DNA of 64,000 nt from Heliocidaris erythrogramma (GCA_025617745.1 CM046863.1:55752498-55816497); one strand, 5' to 3'; shown: positions 18,942 to 31,990, counted from the first letter of the stretch. Translations and numbers: made by a program. The notes: generated by a model from the letters alone, not told the origin.

Positions 18942-21830
18942 ATCCCCCGGCAGTATGCCGGAGGATACTTTGGATTCAGCAGCGTTTCGCCGCCGCCGCC
19001 GCCGCCGCGTCACATTCTTGTGTGCGCTCTAGCGGTCACATTTCTCGACGAATTTCTTTCAGACTTCCTGTGGACTTGTATCTTGGTAAAATCTGGACCC
19101 CTATAGTTTCTGGTGATGCTGCCCCCAGTGTTCCGTCTTTTATAGGGTCAAAGGTCATATTTTGATAGATGTCTTGTGTGTACTCTTGTGTGCGCTCTGG
19201 CGGTCACATTTCTCAACGGATTTCGTTCAAATTTTGCATGAAGGTGTCTCTTGGTGTAATTTAAAAACCTATAGTGTTTGGTGATGCTGCCACCAGTGTT
19301 CCGTCTTTTATAGGGTCAAAGGTCATACTTCAGGGCATGGCGTGAGTGCACTCTGCAGGCCACATTTCTCAACGGATTTTGTTCAAATTTTGTATGGAGA
19401 TGTATCTTGGTATAATCTACACATGTTTAATTTTTGGTGATGCTGCCCTCATTGTTCCGTCCTTTATAGGGTCAAAGGTCATTTGTCCCTTTTGTGCACT
19501 CTTACTTCTGCATTTCTTGACGGATTTCATTCAAATTTTGTATGGAGATGTATCTTGGTATAATCTACCCATATTTAATTTTTGGTGATGCTGCCCTCAT
19601 TGTTCCGTCCTTTATAGGGTCAAAGGTCATTTTTCCATTTCTTGCACTCTTACTTCTGCATTTCTCGACGGATTTCGTTCAAATTTTGCATGAAGGTGTC
19701 CCTTGGTGTAATCTAAAAACCTATAGTTTTTGGTGATGCTGCCACCAGTGTTCCGTCTTTTATAGGGTCAAAGGTCATACTTCAGGGCATGGCGTGAGTG
19801 CACTCTGCAGGCCACATTTCTTGATGGATTTCTTTCAAATTTTGTATGGAGATGTATCTTGGTATAATCTACACATCTTTACTGTTTGGTGATGCTGCCC
19901 TCATTGTTCCGTCCTTTATAGGGTCAAAGCTCATTTGTCCCTTTTGTGCACTCTTCTGCATTTCTTGACGGATTTCATTCAAATTTTGTATGGAGATGTA
20001 TCTTGGTATAATCTACACATATTTAATTTTTGGTGATGCTGCCCTCATTGTTCCGTCCTTTATAGGGTCAAAGGTCATTTTTCCATTTCTTGCACTCTTC
20101 TGCATTTCTTGACGGATTTCGTTCAAATTTTGCATGAAGGTGTCTCTTGGTGTAATCTAAAAACCTATAGTTTTTGGTGATGCTGCCACCAGTGTGGCCT
20201 GCACTCTGCAGGCCACATTTCTTGATGGATTTCTTTCAAATTTTGTATGGAGATGTATCTTGGTATATCTCTCAACACATTTCTTTCAAATTTTATATGA
20301 AGATGTGTCTTAGTGAAACCTACACATCTAAATTGTTTGCTGATGCTACCCCCACTGTACCACTTTCTACACTGCAAAAACCAGGGTGTTAAATTCAACA
20401 CCATGGGTGTTAAAAGTTATTCTTTCCCGGTATCTATATCCTGCAACACCGAAAGATTAAAAGAACACCTAGTTTCGGATTAAATCAAAATTAACACCCA
20501 GAATGGTGTTGAATATTCAACACCAATGATCAACACCACTGGTGTTATTTAAACACCAATATTGGCACCATCCATGGTATTAAAAATAATTTACACCAAT
20601 AATTTACACCATAGCTGGTGTCAGATTAACGCCATGTCCTATATCATCTTGGTGCACACACAGAAATGTTTTACAAAAATTATGTTAAAATAGGAACTCC
20701 ATAACTTTTTTGTAAATTTTAGCTAACAATATATTCGACGATAATTATGTAAAATGTCATGTTAAATATAGGTACTTAAAATTCATGTGTAAATTTTACC
20801 TAACAAACAATTCTACACATGTATTATGTGGTTGGGCAAATTCAGTTGCCCAATTGTTTCCTTTTTCCTCCAACCCAGGTAAAAAAAAAATAAACCTGCT
20901 TGTTATGTCTTTCTGGGTCTTAACTTATTAATCCTAACCTATCCTACTTTAAGCTATCCTATCCTACATGTATATCTTAACCTATCCTATCCTATCCTAG
21001 TCCTATCCTATCCTGTTGGTACAGTCTAGTGCAAGCTCTTATATACCCATTATAATTTTTTATGCATATGGTAAGAGTTATTAAAATCGGGCCACCCCAA
21101 ACCATACGCTACTGAAAATTCATGAATATTTGGTGCATGCGCTGCTGCACTATGCTTAGACCAATCAGGAGCTAGCGATCCCGCGGTATTTCTGTTCATT
21201 TATTTTGCGCATGCGTGTTTTAAATAAATTACACCCGATGGTGTAATCAACCGAACTATTCCAACAGATTTGATTACGGAGCCATAACAATGATTCTCTG
21301 GGTGTTATAATAACACCATAAGAATACATTTAATTGTACACCAACGTAGTGTTGAATATTTAACACCCTGGTTTTTGCAGTGTATACAGTCAAATGTCAT
21401 ATTCAGGTTGTTGTTAGGGTCAAATGTCATATTTTCGTTGCATGCATTCTGGAGGACACATTTGTTAACTCATTTCTTTCAGATTTTGTATGTAGGTCCA
21501 TTATAGATTACACCTCTACAGTTTTTGGTGATGCTGCCTCTAGTGTTCCGTCTTTCATAGGATCAAAGGTCATATTTTAGTGGATGGCTTATGTGCGCTC
21601 TGAGGTCATATTTCTTCTGAATTTTCTATAAAAATGCATTATACTCTAATCTGCACAAATCGTTTTGGTAATGCTGCTCCTAGTGTTGACAATATTCCGG
21701 GCCACTGGCGGCAATTTCTACACCATCCTTTTGTTTGAGGGAGGGGATGGGGGAGGGTCTTTGTCCCTCCTTCAAATCGCTGCCAGTGCCGGGGGATACA
21801 TTTCGCACTGCGCGGCACCAGCAATGCACA
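18942..21830 (+). repeat. ~150-bp tandem repeat array (GGTGATGCTGCC family)
   Basis: The unit contains CACATTTCTCAACGGATTTC, TTCAAATTTTGTATGGAG, CTTGGTATAATCTACAC, GGTGATGCTGCC and TTTATAGGGTCAAAGGTCAT. GGTGATGCTGCC-type blocks start near 19112, 19280, 19436, 19584, 19732, 19888, 20032, 20176 and 20339, and, after a 1013-bp insertion, 21527 and 21668. Spacing is 144-168 bp. Alternate units are more alike (for example ATGCTGCCACC versus ATGCTGCCCTC variants). The array is bordered by GC-rich CCGG..GGATAC motifs at about 18942 and 21790, and by a (CCG)n tract at 18986-19010. Confidence 0.85.
20370..21382. mobile_element. TIR element (CACTGCAAAAACC ends) with TA duplication
   Basis: The element is bounded by CACTGCAAAAACCAGGGTGT and its reverse complement, and flanked by TA (20368-20369, 21383-21384). 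Removing it restores a repeat unit of the surrounding array (..CTTTC-TA-CAGTCAAATGTCAT). The subterminal regions repeat AACACC/GGTGTT many times in both orientations. The interior has an (ATCCT)n stretch near 20940-21010 and no transposase frame. The TA target fits Tc1/mariner-like elements, but the family is not certain. Confidence 0.82.
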
Positions 21831-21984
21831 TTTCTAGTTTTCAATATGATTATTGTTATTATCAACCCTATGCATTTGACAAAGTTTATTTTTCTGCACT
21901 GATTCTTTGATTCGCTGTTGTATGTTTGTGTTCGTTTCGCTATTACATGTACCTGCACTCACTCTTAACTTTCCTTTTCTGTCA

Positions 21985-22085
21985 CCCGCATAGCCAGGAT
22001 TTTATTTTGGGAGGGGCGGCCGCATCGCGCAAGAGAAGCGTTCGCCGGAGGGGGTGCGAAGCGGGGACGCTGCGGCGTTTTTTTT
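21985..22085 (+). mobile_element. Fragment of the CGTAGCCAGG hAT-like family
   Basis: The segment starts CGCATAGCCAGGATTTTATT, close to the left end of the element at 6612, and continues GC-rich with GCGAAGCG-type words. It is truncated. A similar fragment lacking the end lies at about 25240-25300. Confidence 0.55.
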
Positions 22086-25000
22086 TATTCGAGAATTATA
22101 ATTATCGACTTTTCGATGCATAATAATTATTGCTGTTTTGATACCCCATTTGATTTAGCATGGATATGAGTTTAATAAGTACTACTGGAACTCAGAAAGT
22201 TGTTCACACTCGTACAGATACAAATAAATGAAAAACTGATTTGAAAAAAAAAAACACGATTCTATCTTTTGAACATAGCGCATAATTTTACTGTAACCTA
22301 TTAATTTACAATAACAATTACGGAAAAAGCATAATGGAAGGACTCATTCCTACCGGTTTAAGCTAGAAACATCTATAAGGTATTTAAGAGATACAAGTAA
22401 TTTTACAGAAACTAAAAAATGGTATTTGTATAAAGCCAGTTGCGGTTTTTCAACTGTTATTACATTTCACATTTTCTTATTCGAAATATCATATTTTAAA
22501 AAGGTTATGGAAAAAGGCGGTTGTTTTTTATACAGATATTTGTACTCTCATAAAAGGATAGGCCTACATCTACATCATAATTATGCATCTACATTTATCA
22601 TTGCTGCTTCATGTCCACTTTCCAAGAGATACCTTTCACAAGCGTTAGGAAAATGAATTTGGTTTCCTTTCCTTTCTCCCCGTCTTGTCTCTCTTTCTTT
22701 TCGCTTTCTTTTTTACGCATCTGCTTTCCTTTTTATTTCGTCTTACTTTCTTTTCTATTCCATGTTGTATACTGTTGTTTTGTTAATTTTCCCCAGCATT
22801 TTGCACCTGGCTCATTCATGGGAATAGTCTATATGCATACTGTTACTGACTTTGTTTACATGTACCTCTCTCTCTCTCTCTCTTTCTCTTTCCGGAATGT
22901 GCTTTATTCTTTATCTCTTTGCTTCCAATCCCCGTCATTGGTTTCTGCTTTACATTATCCGGTATTCTGGTTTATCCTGTCTCCTATGATCGTCTCCTGC
23001 CTCTTTGATTTATCCCTTATCTCTTGTGACGGTACCCTCGATATAATTATTTTAAGACCTTAGTAAATTGTAAATTGATCATTACTGAGAAAAATAGCTT
23101 TCAGGCACTTATTTAAAGAAAGAAAAAAAACCCCGATATGTTTAGTTCTGCTCTAAATCAGAACAACCGACAATATAGAATGGAAGGAAAGTTGGTTCCT
23201 AAGTCCTTGCAGCATTTTAAATTTGTTTCTGTAAGGCAGTGGTGAAGCTTTATGAGACACGGTGCCCCGATAACATGGTGAAAAGTAAAACAAAACAGAA
23301 AAGGAGAGTCAAATAAAGAAGGGGGAAGAAAATGAGTAGAAAAATGAAAGGACCCTCTCCCCACCACCTCTTATTGCATGCCCTGTTAATTCACATTTCA
23401 TTCACCTAGTGAGATCGGTTTCCCCCAAATAATTGTCCTCTCACTACGCCGGTACCCACTCCACGCCATTGAAGTTAGGCCCCGGTGGTTTCCTATAATA
23501 TAAGCTTATAAAGGAAACATAGATCTGTCTTCCCAAGTAATAGCAGTCACCTTAATGCAATTAAGCGTTCAAAGATATCAATTATATAATACGTAATGTG
23601 AGAAAAGATCTCTATTAAGAGAATAGTGCTATACGCTCATAACATGCAATATGATGTACAGACCAGTATGTTAATTATAAAAATCGGGGGGGGGGGGATT
23701 TGTAGATGTCTTTTTTTTTTTTTTTTTTGCTTTCTGGGAAGCGACTCGGCCTAGCTATCATAATTCATATAGAACATGTAAACTAATGATCAACTTCAAA
23801 GGTTATAAGCAAGAACGCTTTCCTGATTCGTAACAGAACCCGGTACTGATGCAATCGAGATGAAGTTTGGGTGAGAAAGAGAGAAGGGGGAGGGCGCTGA
23901 ATTATGTATACATATAAACCTTTTTCTTTTTAAATCTAGAATCCCCCTCCCCCATTTCATTCTTTCTTAGACACCATGTATGTCTATACCTACTTCAAAT
24001 CAATTTCTCTCTTTGTCCCAAGCTGTCTCTCACTCTCTATGAATATTATTCCCTTTCAAGCCTTTCCTAGCTTTCTCATCCTCTCTCTTTCGTGCTACAT
24101 TTCTTTATCCTTCTTTTCAACTCTTCTCATTTTTACTATGTCTTACTCTTCTCATATTCTTTTGATCTCACTTTTCTATAATATGGGACCTGCCTGCATC
24201 TTGTCTCCCCCCCCCCCCCCCACCCACCCCTCTCTCTCTCTCCCGCTCTACTTTTGCATGTCTCACTTTTACTTCCTTATTCCTCTCTGTTCATTTTCAT
24301 CATTCTTTTCCCCTCTTCCATTTCTTGCCCACTCTTTCTCATTTCCTCCTTAATAACTTTAGCTACACGCCCCTTCTCTCTCACTCTCTCTCTCTCGTTC
24401 ATTCTCTCTTAATCCCTTATTCTTTACTCTCCCTCCCCTTCCCTTTGATCGAAGTCAATCTTCCAGCAGACACGTCGGCATCCTCTTTCTCATGTACCCT
24501 CGTCCTCATCTTCTAGTTCTCATTCCTACCCCACTTGCTCTCAGGAATGTGTCTTGTGACTGTTGTGACAAATATATAATAGATCTTTGGTATAAACGAT
24601 GGATGTACGTACCCTTTTCCCGGTTGTAAAACAGCCCAATTTGTTGTGTAAATCAATGTTATTTTCAGACAAGATACTTTTCCTCTCAATTGATATAACA
24701 TACAGCACATGATGAAAATGGTTAACGTACTCCGATGCAAAATACGCATGCGCTGCAAAACATCGGATACAGGTTTTAGTGGAACAGTCTGCGTTGTCTT
24801 GCTACTGCCATCCGATTGGGCTCACAGTCTCAGAGCAATCGGATCGCAGTCAGATTGTGCAGTGTGCGCTGGGCTTTAATGTCCATGTCCATGGCTTTCA
24901 GTATTTTGCTTCATTTTTGATCGGTCCAAATGTATTTTCGTCGCCCGTGTTTCCTTTATCTTCTTCTTTTTCCTGTTAAATCACCTTCGTCTCTTTCACC

Positions 25001-25746
25001 ATTTTTCAATCTGTTTCTTCATATTTGTTTTAATTATTATTGTTTTAATTTTCGACTCTGTCGAGTTTTGTTTATTTCTACTTATTATGTACTCATTTTC
25101 TCATTCCATTTCTTCTTTTTATTTCATTGTCATTATAGCCGCTATGCATGTGACAAAACTCATGTTTTGACTCATTGCTGTAAAATGTTAGTGTTCGTTT
25201 CGTTATTACATGAACTCACTCCCTTCACTTTCCTTTTATTTTAGGAGGGCGGTCGGATTGCACAAGCGAAGCTTTCGGGCTTTGGGGGGGGGGGGGGGTG
25301 CGAATAAGAAATTACATTTTAAAGGGAAGATGTCAGAGATTATCTGTTTCAACATTTTTAGAATAATGCTGGTATAGTTTATTCGTAATTCCGACGTTGC
25401 TTAGATATAATTCTCTTGCTTTCCCAGAAGTGACTTCATACCATCGGCCCATTTATGGATCATATAGCAAATGAAACATCCGGATAAACTGGAAAGAAAA
25501 TAGCCCACCTATGTTTCCTTATTCATACATATTCATTAGATACGTGCAGGGATAGATTATTTGAATTCTATATAAAATGCGCCTAGGGAAGAACTTTTCA
25601 TGAACAATATGCAGCGTTACCATGTGATTTAAGATGTCTGTTTCATCATTAATGGCAACAGCCATTGGATTTCTAAATTAGACACATTTTCCTCCTTGCT
25701 GAAAACATGTCTGTCTCATTGTAACATCATCCGTCTTCTTTTGCAG

Positions 25747-25800
25747 GACAATGCCTCTTACTTTGATAGTAAGGAGTACCACATTTCTCACGTTCACTGA
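25747..25800 (+). CDS. NLR-type gene, last coding exon
   Basis: The acceptor is CTTTTGCAG with a good pyrimidine tract. It enters in phase 0 and reads DNASYFDSKEYHISHVH followed by TGA at 25798-25800. The phase agrees with exon 18368-18464, giving a continuous C-terminus ..VVEVYH-DNASYFD... The tail is short and hydrophilic with several His and Tyr. Confidence rests on splice sites and phase, not on family recognition. Confidence 0.62.
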   Translation, partial: DNASYFDSKEYHISHVH

Positions 25801-26054
25801 GCTACAGTCATGACTACGCACTACTCTGGAAGCTTACATGGTACATTGCCATTAAACCATACCTGACATACATCACGGTGAATATTAACTACAAGGATGA
25901 ATGCATTTGCGACTATTTTACCACAGGTTTGCATCATGATGTACTAAACAGGAATATGCATCGCTAACGACGTTTAATATGCCCACAATCATCTACAGTA
26001 TTGGTAGTATATAGTTATTACTATTATCATTTACTGCATATCATCATAACAGTT

Positions 26055-26090
<36 letters not shown>

Positions 26091-26199
26091 ATAGTATAAG
26101 AGTAGAAGAAGAATGGAATAAGTAGGAGTAGCAAGAGGAGGTGGAGACAACATGGGAGAGGGAGGATCGAGTTGTAGTATAGCAGTCATGGTAGTAGTA

Positions 26200-26237
<38 letters not shown>

Positions 26238-27118
26238 ACAATAATGAGTTGTTTTTTTTATATAGTAGTCATGGTAGTTGTAGCAAATGAGTCATACTTA
26301 CTTGGGGACCTTACTCTTTTAGTGCAATATTTCAAATATTTTGTCTCACTTTGGTTATACTTTCTAAAATTTGATATTGTTCGAACCGACATATAAGTCA
26401 TACGTGCTTTCTATTGATTGGTCGTGTACATGGTTAGAAATGGAATTGTAATCATTGTCACAACTTCTACCAATATGCTATTCACCAGTACTAAACAACA
26501 ATACGTGTGTTTATATAGTAAAGTTCATTAGATGAACGGGTGTTATCTACTAATGTATATGAATATGTACATGTATAACAATGCAGCTACGTTTACATGT
26601 ATAACAGTCTGTTTCATTGTCATCAACATCGTCATAAATGTGTATAGATTTGATACTTGAATACCGCTAGGTATTTAGTGTACTGTAAATAGGTTTGCAT
26701 TCATTTCACTAAACAAAAATTACAGAGTTCTTTTAATAAATACAAACAGCGTTGTTGTCATCTCATAGTTATGATTTTAGTTTATAAGTTTTAAAGCTTA
26801 ATTTAATTGTGATAACATATGGAGATCTATGTATAAGAACAGTGAATAAACGTTGATCATGCGGTCATTAAGTTCTTAACAGTGTTGATATGAGATTGAG
26901 TTCTTAATAATGGATCAGTTACACACCAAAGAGTAGAAAGTACTAATCAAGATATAATGATAGTGAATTATCAAATGACAGGTTTAGTGACCCAGTCAAT
27001 TTATATGACAAACGTCCCCATTTCATATCTCCGTATCCTACTGCTCCAACTGTAAATAAACGTAAATAAATAATTATGTAGACCTACATGGTATGATGGA
27101 TGTTTTCCTTTTAATAAA
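25801..27118 (+). other. Probable 3' UTR and downstream flank
   Basis: AT-rich sequence follows the stop, with (GTA)n tracts at 26054-26090 and 26198-26236. AATAAA occurs at 26735, 26845, 27055 and 27113, any of which could be the polyadenylation signal. No further ORF is credible before the satellite begins. Confidence 0.5.
26845..26850 (+). promoter_or_regulatory. Candidate polyadenylation signal AATAAA
   Basis: This is one of several AATAAA hexamers downstream of the stop at 25800. It is chosen as a candidate because CGTTGATC and a T-rich stretch follow within 30-60 bases. The hexamers at 26735, 27055 and 27113 are alternatives. Confidence 0.35.
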
Positions 27119-27369
27119 GTCATGTAGATTATCCATATATTTAGCATATTTAGCATATAAAGCATTGTTTTATGCTAAAACAAAGTAATCAATTATGTAC
27201 AATATTATACACTATGGGGTATACAGCTCATTGTATATTTGGTTAGGATTACAATTGTAAAGCAAGAAGAATTAAGCAATGATTTCTGTTCATCGACATG
27301 TATTCAAAATTAGTCTTCATAAAAACATGCAGAGTAGATAGCAAATATGAAGAATATTTACAAAAATCG

Positions 27370-29750
27370 TTGGGTAAGATGGCATTAACATGTAGTATTG
27401 ACAAATCAATGAAAGTCTCGTTTCATTCTGTAAAGATGACATTAACGTGTAGTATTGACAAGTCAATGAAAGTCTCGTTTCATTCTGCACAGATGACATC
27501 AGTGTGTAGTATTGACAAATCAATGGAAGTCTCGTTTCATTCTGTAAAGATGACATTAACATGTAGTATTGACATCAATGAAAGTCTCGTTTCATTCTGT
27601 AAAGATGACATTAACGTGTAGTATTGACAAATCAATGAAAGTCTCGTTTCATTCTGTAAAGATCATATTAATGTGTAGTATTGACAAATCAATGAAAGTC
27701 TCGTTTCATTCTGTAAAGATGACATTAACGTGTAGTATTGACAAATCAATGAAAGTCTCGTTTCATTCTGTAAAGATGACATTAACATGTAGTATTGACA
27801 AATCAATGAAAGTCTCGTTTCATTCTGTAAAGATGACATTAACATGTAGTATTGACATCAATGAAAGTCTCGTTTCATTCTGTAAAGATGACATTAACAT
27901 GTAGTATTGACAAATCAATGAAAGTCTCGTTTCATTCTGTAAAGATGACATTAACGTGTAGTATTGACATCAATGAAAGTCTCGTTTCATTCTGTAAAGA
28001 TGACATTAACATGTAGTATTGACAAATCAATGAAAGTCTCGTTTAATTCTGCACAGATGACATCAGTGTGTAGTATTGACAAATCAATGGAAGTCTCGTT
28101 TCATTCTGTAAAGATGACATTAACATGTAGTATTGACATCAATGAAAGTCTCGTTTCATTCTGTAAAGATGACATTAACGTGTAGTATTGACAAATCAAT
28201 GAAAGTCTCGTTTCATTCTGTAAAGATCATATTAATGTGTAGTATTGACAAATCAATGAAAGTCTCGTTTCATTGTATTGACAAATCAATGAAAGTCTCG
28301 TTTCATTCTGTAAAGATGACATTAACATGTAGTATTGACAAATCAATGAAAGTCTCGTTTCATTCTGTAAAGATGACATTAACATGTAGTATTGACATCA
28401 ATGAAAGTCTCGTTTCATTCTGTAAAGATGACATTAACATGTAGTATTGACAAATCAATGAAAGTCTCGTTTCATTCTGTAAAGATGACATTAACGTGTA
28501 GTATTGACATCAATGAAAGTCTCGTTTCATTCTGTAAAGATGACATTAACATGTAGTATTGACAAATCAATGAAAGTCTCGTTTCATTCTGTAAAGATCA
28601 TATTAATGTGTAGTATTGACAAATCAATGAAAGTCTCGTTTCATTCTGTAAAGATCATATTAATGTGTAGTATTGACAAATCAATGAAAGTCTCGTTTCA
28701 TTCTGTAAAGATGACATTAATGTGTAGTATTGACAAATCAATGAAAGTCTTGTTTCATTCTGTAAAGATGACATTAACGTGTAGTATTGACAAATCAATG
28801 AAAGTCTCGTTTCATTCTGTAAAGATGACATTAACATGTAGTATTGACATCAATGAAAGTCTCGTTTCATTCTGTAAAAATGACATTAACGTGTAGTATT
28901 GACAAATCAATGAAAGTCTCGTTTCATTCTGAAAAGATGACATTAATGTGTAGTATTGACAAATCAATGAAAGTCTCGTTTCATTCTGTAAAGATCATAT
29001 TAACATGTAGTATTGACAAATCAATGAAAGTCTCATTTCATTCTGTAAAGATGACATTAACACGTAGTATTGACAAATCAATGAAAGTCTCGTTTCATTC
29101 TGTAAAGATGACATTAACATGTAGTATTGACATCAATGAAAGTCTCGTTTCATTCTGTAAAGATGACATTAACATGTAGTATTGACAAATCAATGAAAGT
29201 CTCGTTTCATTCTGTAAAGATGACATTAACGTGTAGTATTGACATCAATGAAAGTCTCGTTTCATTCTGTAAAGATGACATTAACGTGTAGTATTGACAA
29301 ATCAATGAAAGTCTCGTTTCATTCTGCACAGATGACATCAGTGTGTAGTATTGACAAATCAATGGAAGTCTCGTTTCATTCTGTAAAGATGACATTAACA
29401 TGTAGTATTGACATCAATGAAAGTCTCGTTTCATTCTGTAAAGATGACATTAACGTGTAGTATTGACAAATCAATGAAAGTCTCGTTTCATTCTGTAAAG
29501 ATCATATTAATGTGTAGTATTGACAAATCAATGAAAGTCTCGTTTCATTCTGTAAAGATGACATTAACATGTAGTATTGACAAATCAATGAAAGTCTCGT
29601 TTCATTCTGTAAAGATGACATTAACATGTAGTATTGACAAATCAATGAAAGTCTCGTTTCATTCTGTAAAGATGACATTAACATGTAGTATTGACATCAA
29701 TGAAAGTCTCGTTTCATTCTGTAAAAATGACGTTAACATGTAGTATTGAC
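27370..29750 (+). repeat. 57-bp satellite, left block
   Basis: The monomer is TGTAGTATTGACAAATCAAT + GAAAGTCTCGTTTCATTCTG + TAAAGATGACATTAACG, 57 bp (19 codons). A 55-bp variant has GACATCAATG instead of GACAAATCAATG. Spacings between successive 55-bp variants repeat as about 283, 113 and 169, giving a higher-order unit near 565 bp. About 42 monomers are present. Both strands lack stops within the 57-bp form, which creates long but meaningless repeat ORFs (KSMKVSFHSVKMTLTCSID on +). Monomer sequence is highly homogeneous. The right block (35272-36778) is the same array continued. Confidence 0.93.
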
Positions 29751-29789
29751 GGGGTCTGCTCGCTAGTCATAAGGACCGCTATTCATAAA

Positions 29790-30475
29790 AAAAAATATTC
29801 ATAAGGACCGCTATTCATAATAAGACATAAGGGTTGCTATTCTTAAGGGTAATTATTCATAAGGACAGCCATTCATAATAAGACATAAGGATCGCTATTC
29901 ATAATACGGAAAGAGGGTCGCTATTCATAATATCAAATCAGGGTCGTTAATCATAAGGGTCCCTATTCATAATACGAAAACAGGGTCGCTATTCATAAAG
30001 GTCGATATTCATAAAGGTGGCTATTCATAAAGGTCAATATTCATAAGGGTCGCTATTCATAATCGAAGAAGAGGGTCGCTATTCATAATCGAAGAAGAGG
30101 GTCGCTATTCATAATCAAAGAAGAGGGTCGCTATTCATAATCGGAGAAGAGGGTCGCTATTCATAATCACAGAAGAGGGTCGCTATTCATAATCACAGAA
30201 GAGGGTCGCTATTCATAATCGGAGAAGAGGGTCGCTATTCATAATCACAGAAGAGGGTCGCTATTCATAATCACAGAAGAGGGTCGCTATTCATAATCAC
30301 AGAAGAGGGTCGCTATTCATAATCGGAGAAGAGGGTCGCTATTCATAATCACAGAAGAGGGTCGCTATTCATAACCAGAGAAGAGGGTCGCTATTCATAA
30401 TCACAGAAGAGGGTCGCTATTCATAATCACAGAAGAGGGTCGCTATTCATAATCGAAGAAGAGGGTCGTCATTTA
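29790..30475 (+). repeat. 26-bp tandem repeat, left arm
   Basis: From 30062 to about 30470 a 26-bp unit (AGGGTCGCTATTCATAATCA + CAGAAG) repeats about 16 times with small variants at the AATCNNAGAAG part. The 29790-30060 part has looser versions with the same CGCTATTCATAA core. Confidence 0.9.
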
Positions 30476-30754
30476 AATCAAATAAGAAAGGGATATGGAT
30501 GAAGGACAACCCAATTAATGTCCAACGGTACTGTATTTAAGAAAGCTCTATAGAATGCATTTCCGGTTTTTGTCAAATACATGTATATCCCTATTTTCTA
30601 AAACAGTGAAGTATATTTATCAATGCTCCACACCCTATTGCTTTATCTTTCTTCATTTGTTTTCCCTATCTGTTCTTATGTTATTAAATATCATAATTGA
30701 TAGGATTGAAGTAAATTGAATATATCATAAAGAAATGTGAGAAAATTACAATGC

Positions 30755-30835
30755 CCCGACCGGGATTCGAACCCGGGACCCTGGATTACATGACCAGTGC
30801 TCTACCATCGAAGCAAAGTAACAATCTCACATATA
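30755..30835 (-). mobile_element. tRNA-derived sequence inside the 5.5-kb element
   Basis: On the - strand an A-box-like GATGGTAGAGCACTGG is followed by an anticodon-arm-like CTGGTCATGTAATCCAG and a perfect T arm CCGGGTTCGAATCCCGG. The 5' acceptor half does not pair with the 3' half (CGGGGC), so it is not a functional tRNA. It resembles a degenerated Thr(TGT)-type tRNA used as a SINE head. Short inverted flanks (TGTGAGA..) border it. Confidence 0.65.
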
Positions 30836-31029
30836 GCCCCTCTCTTTCCATCGAGCGTAGGGGGTACATCCATACCAATTCCATGCGTTTTCAGTATGTT
30901 TTCAGTATTTTTCTCTTATTTCTTCCTTTTGCATTTTGTATTTATATTTGTTTTATATTTCTCTTCTAGTTTTCTAGAAGAGTGCGGTTTTTCGAAAAAA
31001 AAACCTGCCATAAACTGTGACGTCATTTA

Positions 31030-31990
31030 AACCTAACTGAGATCTAGGATGCGTCCATAGGCGCCAGAAGTTGGGGGGTGGGGCGATCACCCCCAACAAA
31101 AAAGTGGGGGCAAAACGCATTTTCGACCCCCCCCCCTCCCCCTGGGCGTAAATGCATAATTTTGGGAGGGGCTGAAGTTTTTTGCCCGAATTTTAAGTTT
31201 CCCTTTTCTATGTATGAGCGAGCGAAGCTGCAAGAGAGGAAAAAAAATCGACACTGTCTTTTGTAGTGAAAATGCACAAAAATTACATGTATTCCAGTAT
31301 TAAACTAAATATGAGGATATTGGAGCACCTCGCTGCCCGTAATGAGGTGATAGTCGAGCCAATATTGCCCTTCTCAAAATCCTCAAGGGGCTACAGCACT
31401 TCGTACGCCTATATCCCCTCCAAGTTATCTATGGTATTTTACAAGCGAGGGAGAAAAGCGATTTTTTTTTTGTTGTATTTTTAAGCTGCAAAAACGTCAT
31501 TTCTTATTCGATGTACCAATGAAAATTTGCAAAAGACCAGTGCGGTCTAGGCCAAGATCCAAATATTGAACATTGATGAAAGTCCCTTTTCTCACTTCTT
31601 TCTCAAATGGGGGCACAACTCTGACGGAACAAGTGAGAAATAATCAAGGAATTTAGGAAGGCCACCGAAAGGTGATATTTCTTTCAAATCTATGCAGAAC
31701 ATTTGAAAATGCGATTTTATGTGCTTTGACATAATTATAATGGGGCAAAATATTGAAAAACAAAACAAAAACAGGGGCGTAACCAGTACTAAGTATGCGG
31801 CACGTGCCCCGCAAATCAGATGAGGAAAATAATGAAAGAGGAGAAAATAGACAAAGATGGGGCAGAGGAAAAGGAAGAGAAAATAAGGCAATAATTAGAC
31901 CCCTTTTTTGTTTTGCTTTCTTTTTGTTTTGTTCAAGCGGACCCTGCTCGCCAGCCTCCCCCCCCCCCCCCCATAACAAGGGCCTGTGCA
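31030..31990. mobile_element. GC-run-rich transposon debris
   Basis: GGCGCCAGAAGTTGGGGGGT, C runs at about 31129 and 31962, GAGCGAGCGAAGC words and AGGGGCGTAACCAGTACTAA near 31773 are all typical of the hAT-like families in this window. No intact end pair or duplication was found, so boundaries are uncertain. Confidence 0.4.

Larger units (their letters stand above)
18465..25746 (+). other. 7.3-kb last intron of NLR-type gene
   Basis: The intron contains a tandem array (18942-21830) with a nested TIR element, fragments of the hAT-like family near 21988-22085 and 25240-25300, and long pyrimidine-rich stretches (22650-23040, 23930-24520, 24920-25130) with (CT)n and C runs. No exon-like segment with fitting phases was recognised in it. 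Confidence 0.6.

Noticed and set aside
27370-30475. CRISPR-like array
   Set aside because: Repeats are contiguous with no unique spacers, and the genome is clearly eukaryotic. The 57-bp and 26-bp arrays are satellites.
30755-30835. Functional tRNA-Thr gene
   Set aside because: The T arm is perfect, but the 5' acceptor half does not pair with the 3' half and position 33 of the anticodon loop is not T. It looks like a SINE head.
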